DNA of 64,000 bases, taken from assembly GCF_036014215.1 (NCBI RefSeq), contig NZ_CP107921.1, positions 1,559,501-1,623,500 of the forward strand, written 5' to 3'. Positions 42,280-50,453 of the stretch are shown here, piece by piece. A model generated the notes under the pieces. The model saw only the letters and a list, made by a program, of their open reading frames with translations. It ran no database searches and was not told the origin of the DNA. Position 1 is the stretch's first letter, and each line of letters starts with the position of its first letter. Made by a program: the position numbers and the translations under genes. The DNA is from Streptomyces sp. NBC_00440 (lineage in GTDB: Bacteria; Actinomycetota; Actinomycetes; Streptomycetales; Streptomycetaceae).

Positions 42280-43368
42280 ATGAAGCGCAGGACCCTCGGG
42301 TCGACCGGAATATCCGTCAGCGAGATCGCGCTCGGCGCGATGATGTTCGGGAGTCTGGGCAACGCGGACCACGGGGACGCGATCCGTATCATCCACAGCG
42401 CGCTCGACGCCGGGATCAATGTCATCGACACGGCCGACGTCTACTCCAGGGGCGAGTCCGAGGAGATCGTCGGCAAGGCCGTCAAGGGCCGCAGGGACGG
42501 CCTGGTCATCGCGACGAAGTTCGGACGGCCGATGGGCGACGACCCGAACCAGCGGGGCGGCTCACGGCGGTGGATCGTACGCGCGGTCGAGGACAGCCTC
42601 CGCCGGCTCGGCACCGACTACATCGACCTCTACCAGATCCACCGGCCCGACCACCGGACCGAGACCGGCGAGACGCTCGCCGCGCTGTCCGACCTCGTAC
42701 AGGCAGGCAAGATCAGGGCGTTCGGATCGTCCATGTTCCCTGCGGAGATGATGGTCGAGGCGCAGTGGACGGCGGAGCGGCGCGGATCCCACCGGTTCCT
42801 GACCGAGCAGCCCATGTACTCCATCTTCACCCGCAGGCCGGAGGCCGCCGTGCTCCCGACCGCGCTCCGCCACGGACTGGGTGTGCTGACCTTCAGTCCG
42901 CTGAACAGCGGCTGGCTCTCCGGGCGGGCGGACCTCCCGGCCACCCACCGGGCCAGGCTGATGTCGTCCGTCTTCCCGTCGCACTACGACACGTCCACTC
43001 CGGCCGGTGCGCTGAAGGCCGCGGCGCTCGCCCGGCTCACGGTGCTCGCGGAGGAGGCGGGGATGACGCTGCCGCAGCTCGCGATCGCCTTCGTACGCGC
43101 GCATCCGGCGGTCTCCACGGTCCTGATCGGTCCCCGTACACAGGAACAGCTGGACGGGCTTCTCCATGGTGCCGGGACCGGGCTGCCTCACACCGGGCTG
43201 TCTCACACACGGCTGCCCCGTACCGAACTGTCGGACATCGAGCTGTCGGACGAGATCCTCGACCGGATCGACGAGATCGTCCCGCCGGGAACCGACCTCG
43301 ACCCGGCGGACAACTACGCGGCCGCACCGCCCGCGATCGAGGACGCGAGGCTGCGCCGCCGCCGGTAG
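42280..43368 (+). CDS. Aldo-keto reductase with repeat insertion near the C terminus
   Basis: 362 residues from the ATG at 42280, with GGAGG 10 bases upstream. The NADPH-dependent reductase tetrad: D50 and Y55 in IDTADVYSRGESEE, K80 in IATKFGR, His in YQIHRPDH. Also GVLTFSPLNSGWLSG and IGPRTQEQL. AKR11/AKR12-like overall. Between IGPRTQEQLDGLL and the final helix lies a run of five five-residue repeats (GLPHT, GLSHT, RLPRT, ELSDI, ELSDE), an unusual insertion. Probably controlled by the divergent AraC protein. Confidence 0.92.
   Translation: MKRRTLGSTGISVSEIALGAMMFGSLGNADHGDAIRIIHSALDAGINVIDTADVYSRGESEEIVGKAVKGRRDGLVIATKFGRPMGDDPNQRGGSRRWIVRAVEDSLRRLGTDYIDLYQIHRPDHRTETGETLAALSDLVQAGKIRAFGSSMFPAEMMVEAQWTAERRGSHRFLTEQPMYSIFTRRPEAAVLPTALRHGLGVLTFSPLNSGWLSGRADLPATHRARLMSSVFPSHYDTSTPAGALKAAALARLTVLAEEAGMTLPQLAIAFVRAHPAVSTVLIGPRTQEQLDGLLHGAGTGLPHTGLSHTRLPRTELSDIELSDEILDRIDEIVPPGTDLDPADNYAAAPPAIEDARLRRRR
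43180..43254 (+). repeat. Five in-frame 15-bp repeats within the aldo-keto reductase gene
   Basis: Units begin at 43180, 43195, 43210, 43225 and 43240, each related to GGGCTGCCTCACACC and keeping the reading frame (xLxxx). The sharing falls off from left to right. A slippage-generated insertion in a surface loop is the simplest reading. Confidence 0.85.
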
Positions 43369-43392
43369 GGGCGGAGGCGCTGCCTGCTCAGT

Positions 43393-44457
43393 TCAGTGGG
43401 CGAAGCCCCAGTCGAGCATCTTGGTGGCGTCGCCGAAGCGGGAGGCGTCGTCCTTGTCCTTGAGGATCGCGCCGACCAGGGTGCGGTTGTCCCGCTTGGC
43501 GGCGAAGACGAAGCAGTAGCCGTCCTCGGGGCCACTTCCGGTCTTGACGCCCAGGGCACCGTCGTACGTGCCCAGCAGCTCGTTGGTGGTGTTCCAGGTG
43601 TAGTACCGGGTGTGGCCGTTGGCCGCCGGGGCCTCGGTCTTGAACTGCTTTTCCTTCACGATGTCGGCGAACACCGGCTGCAGCATCGCGCGCTGGCCGA
43701 GCTTGGCCAGATCGCGGGCGGTGCTGTGGTTGTTGCCGTGCGAGACGCCGTCGAAGGTGTCGAAATGTGTGCCGGTGAGGCCGAGTTGCTGCGCCTCGGC
43801 GTTCATCTGGCTCACGAAGTCCGCGATCCGGGCATCCTGGGTGGCCCCGGAGCCGAGGTTGTCGGCCAGGGCCATCGCGGCGTCGTCACCGGACGGGAGC
43901 AGCATGGCGTGCATCAGCTGCTCGACGGTCAGCGTGTCACCGGTCTGGAGGTCGGCGGTGCTGCCGCCGACCTGCTGGACGTAGTCCCGGTATTCCTGCT
44001 TCACCGTGATCTGGTGGTTCAGCCACTCGGGGTGCTTGAGCACCACCAGGGCGGTCATGATCTTGGTGGTGCTGGCCATCGGGACGCTCTCGTCGGCCTT
44101 GGCCCCGGCCCACATCTCCCGCTCCTGGCTGCCGTCGCGGGCATCCAGCAGGAAGGCGTGATCGGCGCTGATCTGCGGACCGGCCTGATCCTTCGTGTCC
44201 TGGGCGTTCTGAGCGTCGGCGGCCCTGACGGCGTGCTGCGCCGGCTGCGACTGCTGCTGCACGTGCTGGTTCTGGCCGGCCGGGGTGGTGGCCTCGCTGC
44301 CCTGCGCGCCGTTGTCGTCGGCGGAGTGCGTGGCACCGGGGGTGGCCGCCTCGGCGAGGCCGCCGGCGGCGAGCGGCAGGGCGGCTCCGACCAGTGCGAC
44401 CATCGCGATCCGGACTCCGGTGCGGTGGATCCGGTTGGGGCGGGCGTGGGAACCCAT
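43393..44457 (-). CDS. D-alanyl-D-alanine carboxypeptidase (class A low-MW PBP)
   Basis: 354 residues from the ATG at 44457 (MGSHARPNRIHRTG); signal peptide to about residue 37. A Gln/Ala-rich spacer at 45-95 precedes the catalytic domain. Motifs: S129-T-T-K132 in VPMASTTKIMTAL, SGD in MLLPSGDDAAMALAD, KTG in LGVKTGSGPEDGY. S11 peptidase that trims the terminal D-Ala of peptidoglycan stems. A palindrome and -35/-10 pair lie upstream. Confidence 0.93.
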   Translation of the reverse strand: MGSHARPNRIHRTGVRIAMVALVGAALPLAAGGLAEAATPGATHSADDNGAQGSEATTPAGQNQHVQQQSQPAQHAVRAADAQNAQDTKDQAGPQISADHAFLLDARDGSQEREMWAGAKADESVPMASTTKIMTALVVLKHPEWLNHQITVKQEYRDYVQQVGGSTADLQTGDTLTVEQLMHAMLLPSGDDAAMALADNLGSGATQDARIADFVSQMNAEAQQLGLTGTHFDTFDGVSHGNNHSTARDLAKLGQRAMLQPVFADIVKEKQFKTEAPAANGHTRYYTWNTTNELLGTYDGALGVKTGSGPEDGYCFVFAAKRDNRTLVGAILKDKDDASRFGDATKMLDWGFAH

Positions 44458-44517
44458 GGGCGTCCCTTCTTCCGGCGTGGGGACGCCGGTATGTAGGAAA
44501 AACATCAGTGCATATCG

Positions 44518-44548
44518 AACCTACTTGCGTGATGTCAGCGACTGTCAA
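44518..44548 (-). promoter_or_regulatory. Promoter of the carboxypeptidase gene
   Basis: Minus-strand TTGACA (44548-44543) and TAGGTT (44523-44518), spacer 19 bp. The -35 is a perfect consensus; the spacer is a little long. It lies 60 bp upstream of the start codon. Confidence 0.55.
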
Positions 44549-44551
44549 GCC

Positions 44552-44566
44552 GGCTATGTCATAGCC
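44552..44566. promoter_or_regulatory. Perfect 15-bp palindrome beside the -35 element
   Basis: GGCTATG-T-CATAGCC, three bases upstream of the TTGACA of the carboxypeptidase promoter (reading on the minus strand). Its size fits a dimeric regulator site. No regulator gene is adjacent. Confidence 0.6.
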
Positions 44567-44756
44567 CGGTAACGAGGTTCACCCCTGTGGAGATGTTGCG
44601 CAGGTGACTGGTGGGGCCTGTGAGGTTGCTCGCCCGCGGTGCCCGGCCGACCCCTCTGGGCTACCGGGGCCGCCGGTGCCCGCCCGCCCCGCACCGGCCG
44701 CCGACCCCCGCCTGTCCAGCCCGTTCTGCCGGCCGGGCGACCGGTGCGCCCGGAGG

Positions 44757-45920
44757 TCAGGACAGCGCGGTCCGTACGAGCGTGAGATCGGCGTCGGACG
44801 CCAGTCCGGCGTGGTACAGCCGCAGTTCGGTCGCTCCGAGCCCGGCGGCGCGGGCCGCGTCCTGCGCCAGGGTGGCCGGGCTGCCGCCCATGCCGGAGAC
44901 GACGGTGAGGTTGGCCGCGAGCACCGTGCGGTCCGTGCGGTGCACGGCGAAGGGGGCCAGCAGGCTGGGACCGCCGGTGCAGGGCACGACCACCCCGTCG
45001 GCGACGCCGAGGATGTGCTCGGGGTCGACGCCCGCGTTCGCCCCGCAGTGGTGGGCGGCCGGGTCGGCGTGCAGCAGCACCTGGAAGCCGGAGGGCGCCG
45101 CGGCCCGTACTGCGGCGACGGCCTGCTCCTGGAGCGTCCGGGCGGTCCGGGTGCGCCACTGGAGCACGGCGGCGGCGGTACCGGCCCCGAGCAGCTTCTC
45201 GATCGCGGAGCTGCCCGCATCGGAGGATCCGGTGGACCACCCCGGCTCCAGCGCCCGGCGTACGGCCGCGCTCAACTGGTCGGCGTCCAGGCCGAGTCCG
45301 CCGTACCCCTCCGCGCAGACCGGGCAGAAGCAGAGCGACATCAGGTACTGGCCCGCGTCGCCGAGCCCCACTCCGGCGATCTTGTCGTGGGCGTGCAGAT
45401 GGGCGAGGCCGTACCAGCCGAGCGACTCCAGTTCGGTGCCCTGCGCCCCGGGACGCACCGCGGCCTCGGCGGCCAGCTCGGTGAGGTAGGCACGGGTGGC
45501 GGGCTGGGCGATACAGGGCGCCCAGGGGTAGCGGTCCCCGTAGGCGTTGACCACCGAAGTGCCGGGGTGCTCGGTGCCCAGGCGGGAGTTGTGCGCCAGG
45601 ACCACCCAGGTGTGGACTTCCAGGCCGGCGGCGGCCAGCGCTGCCGCGGCCTCTCCGTACGGGTCGGGGGTGGATGCCCAGGACCCTGCCGCGTACGGGC
45701 GCAGCTCCCGCCCGGCCCACCGCTCCGGGGACAGCGGGTAGAGGACGGACGCGTGTCCTGCGGTGACGATCCGGTGCCGGGGGTGACGCGGTGTCAGGGC
45801 GCGGGTCGAGTGGTAGGCGGAGGCGAGGGTGACCTGCTGGACGCCGAGGTCCGCGATGCGGGCCGGGGCTTGCGGGTCGCCGACGACGTCCCAGGGATAG
45901 AGGAAGGCCGAGGTCTTCAC
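44757..45920 (-). CDS. Unknown protein coupled to kdgD, possible TIM-barrel glycoside-hydrolase-like enzyme
   Basis: 387 residues, no signal peptide. Its start overlaps the kdgD stop (4 bp), so it is made with it. Seen: FLYPWDVVGDP at the N terminus, LEVHTWVVLAHNSRLG, YPWAPCIAQPATRAYLTELA, LGWYGLAHLHAHDKIAGVGL, the cysteine-rich LMSLCFCPVCAEGYGG, then FQVLLHADPAAHHCGANAG. The alternation of hydrophobic strands and Asp/His/Glu tips looks like a (beta/alpha)8 barrel, and the LCFC.VC block resembles uncharacterised sugar-hydrolase-like proteins. I do not recognise the family. Context suggests a role in uronate or aldarate use. Confidence 0.7.
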   Translation of the reverse strand: MKTSAFLYPWDVVGDPQAPARIADLGVQQVTLASAYHSTRALTPRHPRHRIVTAGHASVLYPLSPERWAGRELRPYAAGSWASTPDPYGEAAAALAAAGLEVHTWVVLAHNSRLGTEHPGTSVVNAYGDRYPWAPCIAQPATRAYLTELAAEAAVRPGAQGTELESLGWYGLAHLHAHDKIAGVGLGDAGQYLMSLCFCPVCAEGYGGLGLDADQLSAAVRRALEPGWSTGSSDAGSSAIEKLLGAGTAAAVLQWRTRTARTLQEQAVAAVRAAAPSGFQVLLHADPAAHHCGANAGVDPEHILGVADGVVVPCTGGPSLLAPFAVHRTDRTVLAANLTVVSGMGGSPATLAQDAARAAGLGATELRLYHAGLASDADLTLVRTALS

Positions 45921-46870
45921 GCCCGCTCCCCCGCGCCCGCCGGGACGGCCAGTGCCGCGCGGCCCCGCTCGATGATGGCGGCGAGCTGTGCGATGTGCTC
46001 GGGGGTGGGCTCACCGAGCGGCGGGCGGACCTCGCCGACATCCAGCCCGCCGAGCCGTACCCCGGCCTTGATCAGCGACACCGCGTACCCGCGCCGCTGG
46101 TTGCGCAGCTCGACGAGCGGCCGGTAGAAGGCGTCGAGCAGCCGGTTCACCGTCGCGTCGTCACCGGAGCGCAGCGCGCGGTAGAAGGCGAGCGCGATGT
46201 CCGGGGCGAAGCAGAAGACCGCTGACGAGTAGAGCGTCACGCCGATGGCGCGGTAGGAGAGCGCGGTGAGTTCGGCGGTGGGCAGCCCGTTGAAGTAGAG
46301 GAAGTCCCGGCCGGGCAGCTCGGTGCGGACCGCGCTGATGATGCGCTGCATCAGGTCGAGGTCGCCGTGCCCGTCCTTGAGCCCGATGATCCCGTCGACC
46401 CGGGCGAGGGCCACGACCGTCTCGGGCGTGAACACCGCGTTGTCGCGCTGGTAGACGATGATGTCGAGCGTGGTGGCCGCCGCGAGCGCCGTGTAGTGGC
46501 GGACCAGACCGTCCTGGCCCGCCGTGACGAGGTACGGCGGCATGGCGAGGAGCCCGTCGGCGCCCGCCTCCTGCGCGGTCCTCGCGAACTGGACGGCGAG
46601 CGCCGTGCCGTATCCGGCGCCGGCGACGACCGGCACCCGGCCCGCGCTCACCTCGACCGCGGCGGCGACGACCGCGCCGAACTCCTCCGGGCCGAGGGCG
46701 TGGAACTCACCCGTGCCGCAGCAGGCGAAGACCGCGGCCGCGCCGGAGTCGATGCCGCTGCGCACATGCGCCCGGAAGGCATCGAGGTCGACGGCGCCGT
46801 CCGGCCCGTACGGAGTCACGGGGAAGAACAGCAGACCATCAAGTCGGCCGGCGAGCGGGGCTGAGGACAC
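45917..46870 (-). CDS. kdgD: 5-dehydro-4-deoxyglucarate dehydratase KdgD
   Basis: Converts 5-keto-4-deoxyglucarate to alpha-ketoglutarate semialdehyde, CO2 and water. 317 residues from the GTG at 46870 (GGGAG upstream); the ATG at 46888 is possible. DapA-type barrel: LLFFPVTPYGPDG, FACCGTGEFHALGPEEF, the Tyr in DIIVYQRDN, Schiff-base Lys in IIGLKDGHGDLDLM, and FNGLPTAELTALSYRAIGVTLYSSAV. These last two blocks distinguish KdgD from DapA. Divergent from udh, coupled to the unknown gene downstream. Confidence 0.92.
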   Translation of the reverse strand: MSSAPLAGRLDGLLFFPVTPYGPDGAVDLDAFRAHVRSGIDSGAAAVFACCGTGEFHALGPEEFGAVVAAAVEVSAGRVPVVAGAGYGTALAVQFARTAQEAGADGLLAMPPYLVTAGQDGLVRHYTALAAATTLDIIVYQRDNAVFTPETVVALARVDGIIGLKDGHGDLDLMQRIISAVRTELPGRDFLYFNGLPTAELTALSYRAIGVTLYSSAVFCFAPDIALAFYRALRSGDDATVNRLLDAFYRPLVELRNQRRGYAVSLIKAGVRLGGLDVGEVRPPLGEPTPEHIAQLAAIIERGRAALAVPAGAGERA

Positions 46871-46893
46871 GGGCGCTCCCTGGGGCATCCAGT

Positions 46894-46941
46894 CGTGCAC
46901 AGTTCCGCGTGCACAATTCTGATCAGTGTCTATATTTCTGA
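46894..46941. promoter_or_regulatory. Repeat elements upstream of kdgD
   Basis: CGTGCACA at 46894-46901 and 46908-46915 (14 bp apart), then TTCTGA at 46917-46922 and 46936-46941 (19 bp apart), around an AT-rich TGTCTATATTTC core. This forms the upstream part of a 327-bp gene-free divergent region (46871-47197). On the minus strand the core could hold the kdgD promoter. The bound protein is not known. Confidence 0.45.
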
Positions 46942-47027
46942 ACATTGCCACGCTAAGCCAGCAGCGCCGGGGCGGTCAAGACGAGAAACGCCACCACAGA
47001 AGCAGAATCCGCACCCCCGCGCGGCAC

Positions 47028-47056
47028 TTGACGGGGCTCCCGGGCCTTCATAGCTT
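47028..47056 (+). promoter_or_regulatory. Promoter of udh
   Basis: TTGACG (47028-47033), 17-bp spacer, TAGCTT (47051-47056): the best sigma-70-type promoter in the window. CTTGTCC occurs at 47054-47060, overlapping the -10, and again at 47066-47072 just past the start point, where a repressor could sit. A 135-base leader follows before the ATG at 47198. Confidence 0.7.
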
Positions 47057-47197
47057 GTCCCTGCACTTGTCCATACATGTGAATGTCATCCACCCATAGA
47101 CATGCGATGGCTGTGCGACCCATCCGTCGTCGCGGTCGGCCGGTCCATCCCGCCCGCACGGCCGGCCGGTTCCGATTCACCGAGGAGAGACCCGCCC

Positions 47198-48022
47198 ATG
47201 CCCGCTCCCCGCACCATCCTGCTCACCGGAGCCGCCGGAGGCCTCGGCACCCTGATGCGGGGCCTGTTGCCCGCGTACGGCTATGAGCTGCGCCTCTTCG
47301 ATGCCGTACCGGTCGAGGGCGAACCCGCGGCGATCACCGCGGACCTGGCCGACAAGGAGGCGCTGCGCGAGGCGGTGCGGGGAGTCGACGCCGTCATCCA
47401 TCTCGCCGGTATCTCCCTCGAATCGTCCTTCGACAAGATCCTCCGGGCCAACATCGAGGGCACGTACAACCTCTACGAGGCGGCCCGCGAGGCGGGCACC
47501 GGACGGATCGTCTTCGCCTCGTCCAACCACGCGGTGGGCTACACCCCGAGCCCGGGGAGCCGGGTGCCGGCCGCCCCGGGCACGTTGATCCCGGTCGACA
47601 CCCCGCGCAGGCCGGACACGTACTACGGGCTCTCCAAGTGCTTCGGGGAGGATCTGGCGCAGCTGTACTGGGACAAGTTCGGCCAGGAGACGGTGTCCGT
47701 CCGGATCGGCTCCTGCTTCGCCGAGCCGACGTCCGTCCGGATGCTCTCCGTCTGGATGAGCCCGCAGGACGGCGCGCGGCTCTTCCACGCGGCCCTGACC
47801 GCCGACGGCGTCGGCCACTCGGTGGTCTACGGCTCTTCGGCCAACACCCGTATCTGGTGGGACCTCTCGTCGGCGCGGGCGCTGGGGTACGAGCCGCAGG
47901 ACGACTCCGAGCCGTACGCGGCTGAGCTCATCGCCGAACAGGGCGAGCTCGACCCGGCGAACCCGGCCCACTCCCACCTCGGCGGACCGTTCCTCACCGA
48001 CCCGCCGATCTGGCCGCGCTGA
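47198..48022 (+). CDS. udh: Uronate dehydrogenase (NAD-dependent SDR)
   Basis: Oxidises D-glucuronate or D-galacturonate at C1 with NAD to the aldaro-lactone, the entry to the oxidative uronate pathway. 274 residues from the ATG at 47198, GAGGAGA upstream. Rossmann loop GAAGGLG at 11-17, ADLADKEAL, VIHLAGISLESSFDKILRAN, the SDR catalytic YGLSK in TYYGLSKCFGEDLAQLYW, and RIGSCFAEPTSVRMLSVWMS, which is characteristic of Udh. Divergent from kdgD, whose product lies three steps later in the same pathway. Confidence 0.9.
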   Translation: MPAPRTILLTGAAGGLGTLMRGLLPAYGYELRLFDAVPVEGEPAAITADLADKEALREAVRGVDAVIHLAGISLESSFDKILRANIEGTYNLYEAAREAGTGRIVFASSNHAVGYTPSPGSRVPAAPGTLIPVDTPRRPDTYYGLSKCFGEDLAQLYWDKFGQETVSVRIGSCFAEPTSVRMLSVWMSPQDGARLFHAALTADGVGHSVVYGSSANTRIWWDLSSARALGYEPQDDSEPYAAELIAEQGELDPANPAHSHLGGPFLTDPPIWPR

Positions 48023-48075
48023 CCGGCCCGCGCCGGTCAACCGCACAGCGGACGCCCGTATCCGGGCAGTGAACG

Positions 48076-48100
48076 GGCCCGTCCGTACGCCGGACGGGCC
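48076..48100 (+). terminator. Terminator after udh
   Basis: 10-bp perfect stem (GGCCCGTCCG, 48076-48085, with its complement 48091-48100), 5-base loop, followed by TTTGT. One of the few here with a T-tract. Confidence 0.75.
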
Positions 48101-48156
48101 TTTGTCATGCCCGGACGGGCACGCCACCCCAGGTGGGTGCAGTGCCACCCTTCATA

Positions 48157-48202
48157 GAAACGGGCAGAAACGGGCGTGATCAGGCCCGTTCCTGCCCTGT
48201 TC
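48157..48202. promoter_or_regulatory. Four-half-site operator of the polyol operon
   Basis: GAAACGGGC occurs at 48157 and 48167 (10 bp apart), then GCCCGTTCC at 48184 and a weaker GCCCTGTTC at 48194. The four copies are mirror-placed around TGATCA at 48177-48182. It lies 75 bp upstream of the DeoR start. DeoR repressors bind multiple sites, so this is the probable operator of the regulator and the genes after it. Confidence 0.65.
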
Positions 48203-48276
48203 ACACCAGCGGGGCGGCTGTACAAATCTCCACACGGCCGGCGCCCCACTCGGCCGGCCGAATCCGAGGAGGTCCA

Positions 48277-49044
48277 GTGTCAGTGAGCGCGGAGCAGCGC
48301 CGGAGGGAGATCGTCCGGTCCGCCCGGAAAGCGGGCTCGGTCGATGTCACCGAGCTGTCCGCACGGCTGGGCGTGGCCAAGGAGACCGTGCGCCGCGATC
48401 TGCGCGCGCTGGAGGACCACGGGCTGGTGCGGCGGACGCACGGCGGCGCCTACCCGGTGGAGAGCGCGGGCTTCGAGACCACCCTGGACTTCCGGACGAC
48501 GATGCACGTACCGGAGAAGCGGCGGATCGCCGAGGCGGCGGCCCAGCTGCTCGGCGACGCCGAAACGGTCTTCATCGACGAGGGGTTCACCCCGCAGCTG
48601 ATCGCCGAATGCCTGCCGCACGACCGCCCGCTGACCGTGGTCACCGCCTCCCTGGTGACGGCGGGGGCACTGGCGCTGGCCGAGCGCACGACGGTCCTGC
48701 TGCTCGGCGGCCGGCTGCGCTCGGGCACCCTGGCCACGGTCGACCACTGGACGACCCGGATGCTGTCCGGGTTCGTCATCGACCTGGCTTTCATCGGTGC
48801 CAACGGGATCTCCCGCGAACACGGTCTGACCACCCCCGACCCGGCGGTCGGCGAGGTCAAGGCGCAGGCGGTCAGGGCCGCCAGGCGCCGGGTGTTCGCC
48901 GGGAACCACACCAAGTTCGGTGCGTCGAGCTTCTGCCGGTTCGCCCATGTCACCGACTTCGAAACCATCGTCACCAGCACCCTGCTGCCCGCGCCCGAGG
49001 CACACCGCTACTCCCTGCTGGGACCGCAGGTCATCCGAGTCTGA
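48277..49044 (+). CDS. DeoR/GlpR-family repressor of the polyol operon
   Basis: 255 residues from the GTG at 48277 (GAGGAGG just upstream; GTG at 48283 also possible). HTH at about 20-60: VDVTELSARLGVAKETVRRDLRALEDHGLVRRTHGGA. The sugar-phosphate-sensing domain has the DeoR signature with IDEGFTP, LLGGRLRSGTLATVD, IDLAFIGANGI and VFAGNHTKFG. First gene of a five-gene operon for uptake and oxidation of a polyol or sugar. Confidence 0.93.
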   Translation: MSVSAEQRRREIVRSARKAGSVDVTELSARLGVAKETVRRDLRALEDHGLVRRTHGGAYPVESAGFETTLDFRTTMHVPEKRRIAEAAAQLLGDAETVFIDEGFTPQLIAECLPHDRPLTVVTASLVTAGALALAERTTVLLLGGRLRSGTLATVDHWTTRMLSGFVIDLAFIGANGISREHGLTTPDPAVGEVKAQAVRAARRRVFAGNHTKFGASSFCRFAHVTDFETIVTSTLLPAPEAHRYSLLGPQVIRV

Positions 49045-49085
49045 GCCCGGCCGGTCCACGCAAAAACCCACCCGAGGAGCGATCC

Positions 49086-50453
49086 ATGCGAAGCCCGAGC
49101 CGACGGAGGCCGCGCGCACTGCTCGCGCAGGCCGCATCGGGGGCGCTGCTCATCAGCCTGTCCGGCTGCTGGACCGGCGCCGGAGGAAGCGGGTCCGGCG
49201 GGGACTCGATCAATGTGCTGATGGTCAACAACCCGCAGATGACAGAGTTGCAGAAGCTCACCGCCGCCCACTTCACCCGCGAGACGGGCATCAAGGTGAA
49301 CTTCACCGTGCTGCCCGAGAACGACGTACGCGACAAGATCAGCCAGGACTTCGCCAACCAGGCGGGCCAGTACGACGTCGCGACGCTGAGCAACTACGAG
49401 ATCCCGATCTACGCCAGGAACGGCTGGCTGCACGACCTCGGCCCGTACACGGCCAAGGACACCGCGTTCGACCAGAAGGACATCCTGCCCGCGCTGCGGC
49501 AATCGCTCACCGGGGACGACAAGAAGCTCTACGGCGAGCCCTTCTACGGCGAGTCGTCCATGCTGATGTACCGCAAGGACGTCTTCGCGCAGAAGCACCT
49601 GACCATGCCCGCCCACCCCACCTGGCAGCAGGTCGCCGATCTGGCCGCGAAGGCCGACGGCGCGAAACCGGGGATGAAGGGCATCTGTCTGCGCGGCCTG
49701 CCCGGCTGGGGCGAGCTGATCGCGCCGCTGACCACCGTGGTCAACACCTTCGGCGGGACCTGGTTCGACAAGGACTGGAAGGCCCGGCTCGACGCCCCCG
49801 CCTTCAAGCAGGCCGTCAACTTCTACGTCCAACTGGTGCGTCAGCACGGCGAGTCGGGGGCCGCGCAGTCCGGCTTCGCCGAGTGCCTCAACGACCTCAC
49901 CCAGTCGAAGACCGCCATGTGGTACGACGCGACCTCCGCCGCCGGCTCGCTGGAGTCGGCCAAGTCCCCGGTCAAGGGCAAGATCGGCTACGCACCCGCG
50001 CCGGTCGAGAAGACGGACAACTCCGGGTGGCTCTACACCTGGGCCTGGGGCATCCAGAAGACCTCCCGCAACCCGGACAAGGCCTGGAAGTTCATCTCCT
50101 GGGCTTCGGGCAAGCAGTACGAGCAGCTCGTCGGCAAGGAGACCGGCTGGTCCGACGCCCCGGCCGGGAAACGCGCGTCCACCTACGCCGACCCCTCCTA
50201 CCGCAAGGCGTCCGCCGCGTTCGGGGACGTCACGCTCAACGCCATCAGAAGTGCCAAGCCCGGCAACCCGGGGGTCCAGCCGCGCCCCGCGCCCGGAATC
50301 CAGTTCGTCGGCATCCCCGAGTTCACGGACCTCGGCACCAAGGTCTCCCAGGAGATCAGCGCCGCCATCGCCGGGCGCAAGTCCGTCGATTCGGCCATCG
50401 CCGCATCCCAGCGGCTCGCCGCGAAGATCGCGAAGGAGTACGAGGGACGATGA
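49086..50453 (+). CDS. Sugar/polyol-binding lipoprotein (family 1)
   Basis: 455 residues, ATG at 49086. RRRPRALLAQAASG then the lipobox LSGC near residue 27, so an exported lipoprotein. Family 1 features: NVLMVNNPQMTELQKLTAAHFTRETGI, YDVATLSNYEIP, GEPFYGESSMLMYRKDVF, and AWGIQKTSRNPDKAWKFISW. Resembles the SmoE sorbitol/mannitol binding proteins. ATGA-coupled to the first permease. Confidence 0.9.
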   Translation: MRSPSRRRPRALLAQAASGALLISLSGCWTGAGGSGSGGDSINVLMVNNPQMTELQKLTAAHFTRETGIKVNFTVLPENDVRDKISQDFANQAGQYDVATLSNYEIPIYARNGWLHDLGPYTAKDTAFDQKDILPALRQSLTGDDKKLYGEPFYGESSMLMYRKDVFAQKHLTMPAHPTWQQVADLAAKADGAKPGMKGICLRGLPGWGELIAPLTTVVNTFGGTWFDKDWKARLDAPAFKQAVNFYVQLVRQHGESGAAQSGFAECLNDLTQSKTAMWYDATSAAGSLESAKSPVKGKIGYAPAPVEKTDNSGWLYTWAWGIQKTSRNPDKAWKFISWASGKQYEQLVGKETGWSDAPAGKRASTYADPSYRKASAAFGDVTLNAIRSAKPGNPGVQPRPAPGIQFVGIPEFTDLGTKVSQEISAAIAGRKSVDSAIAASQRLAAKIAKEYEGR

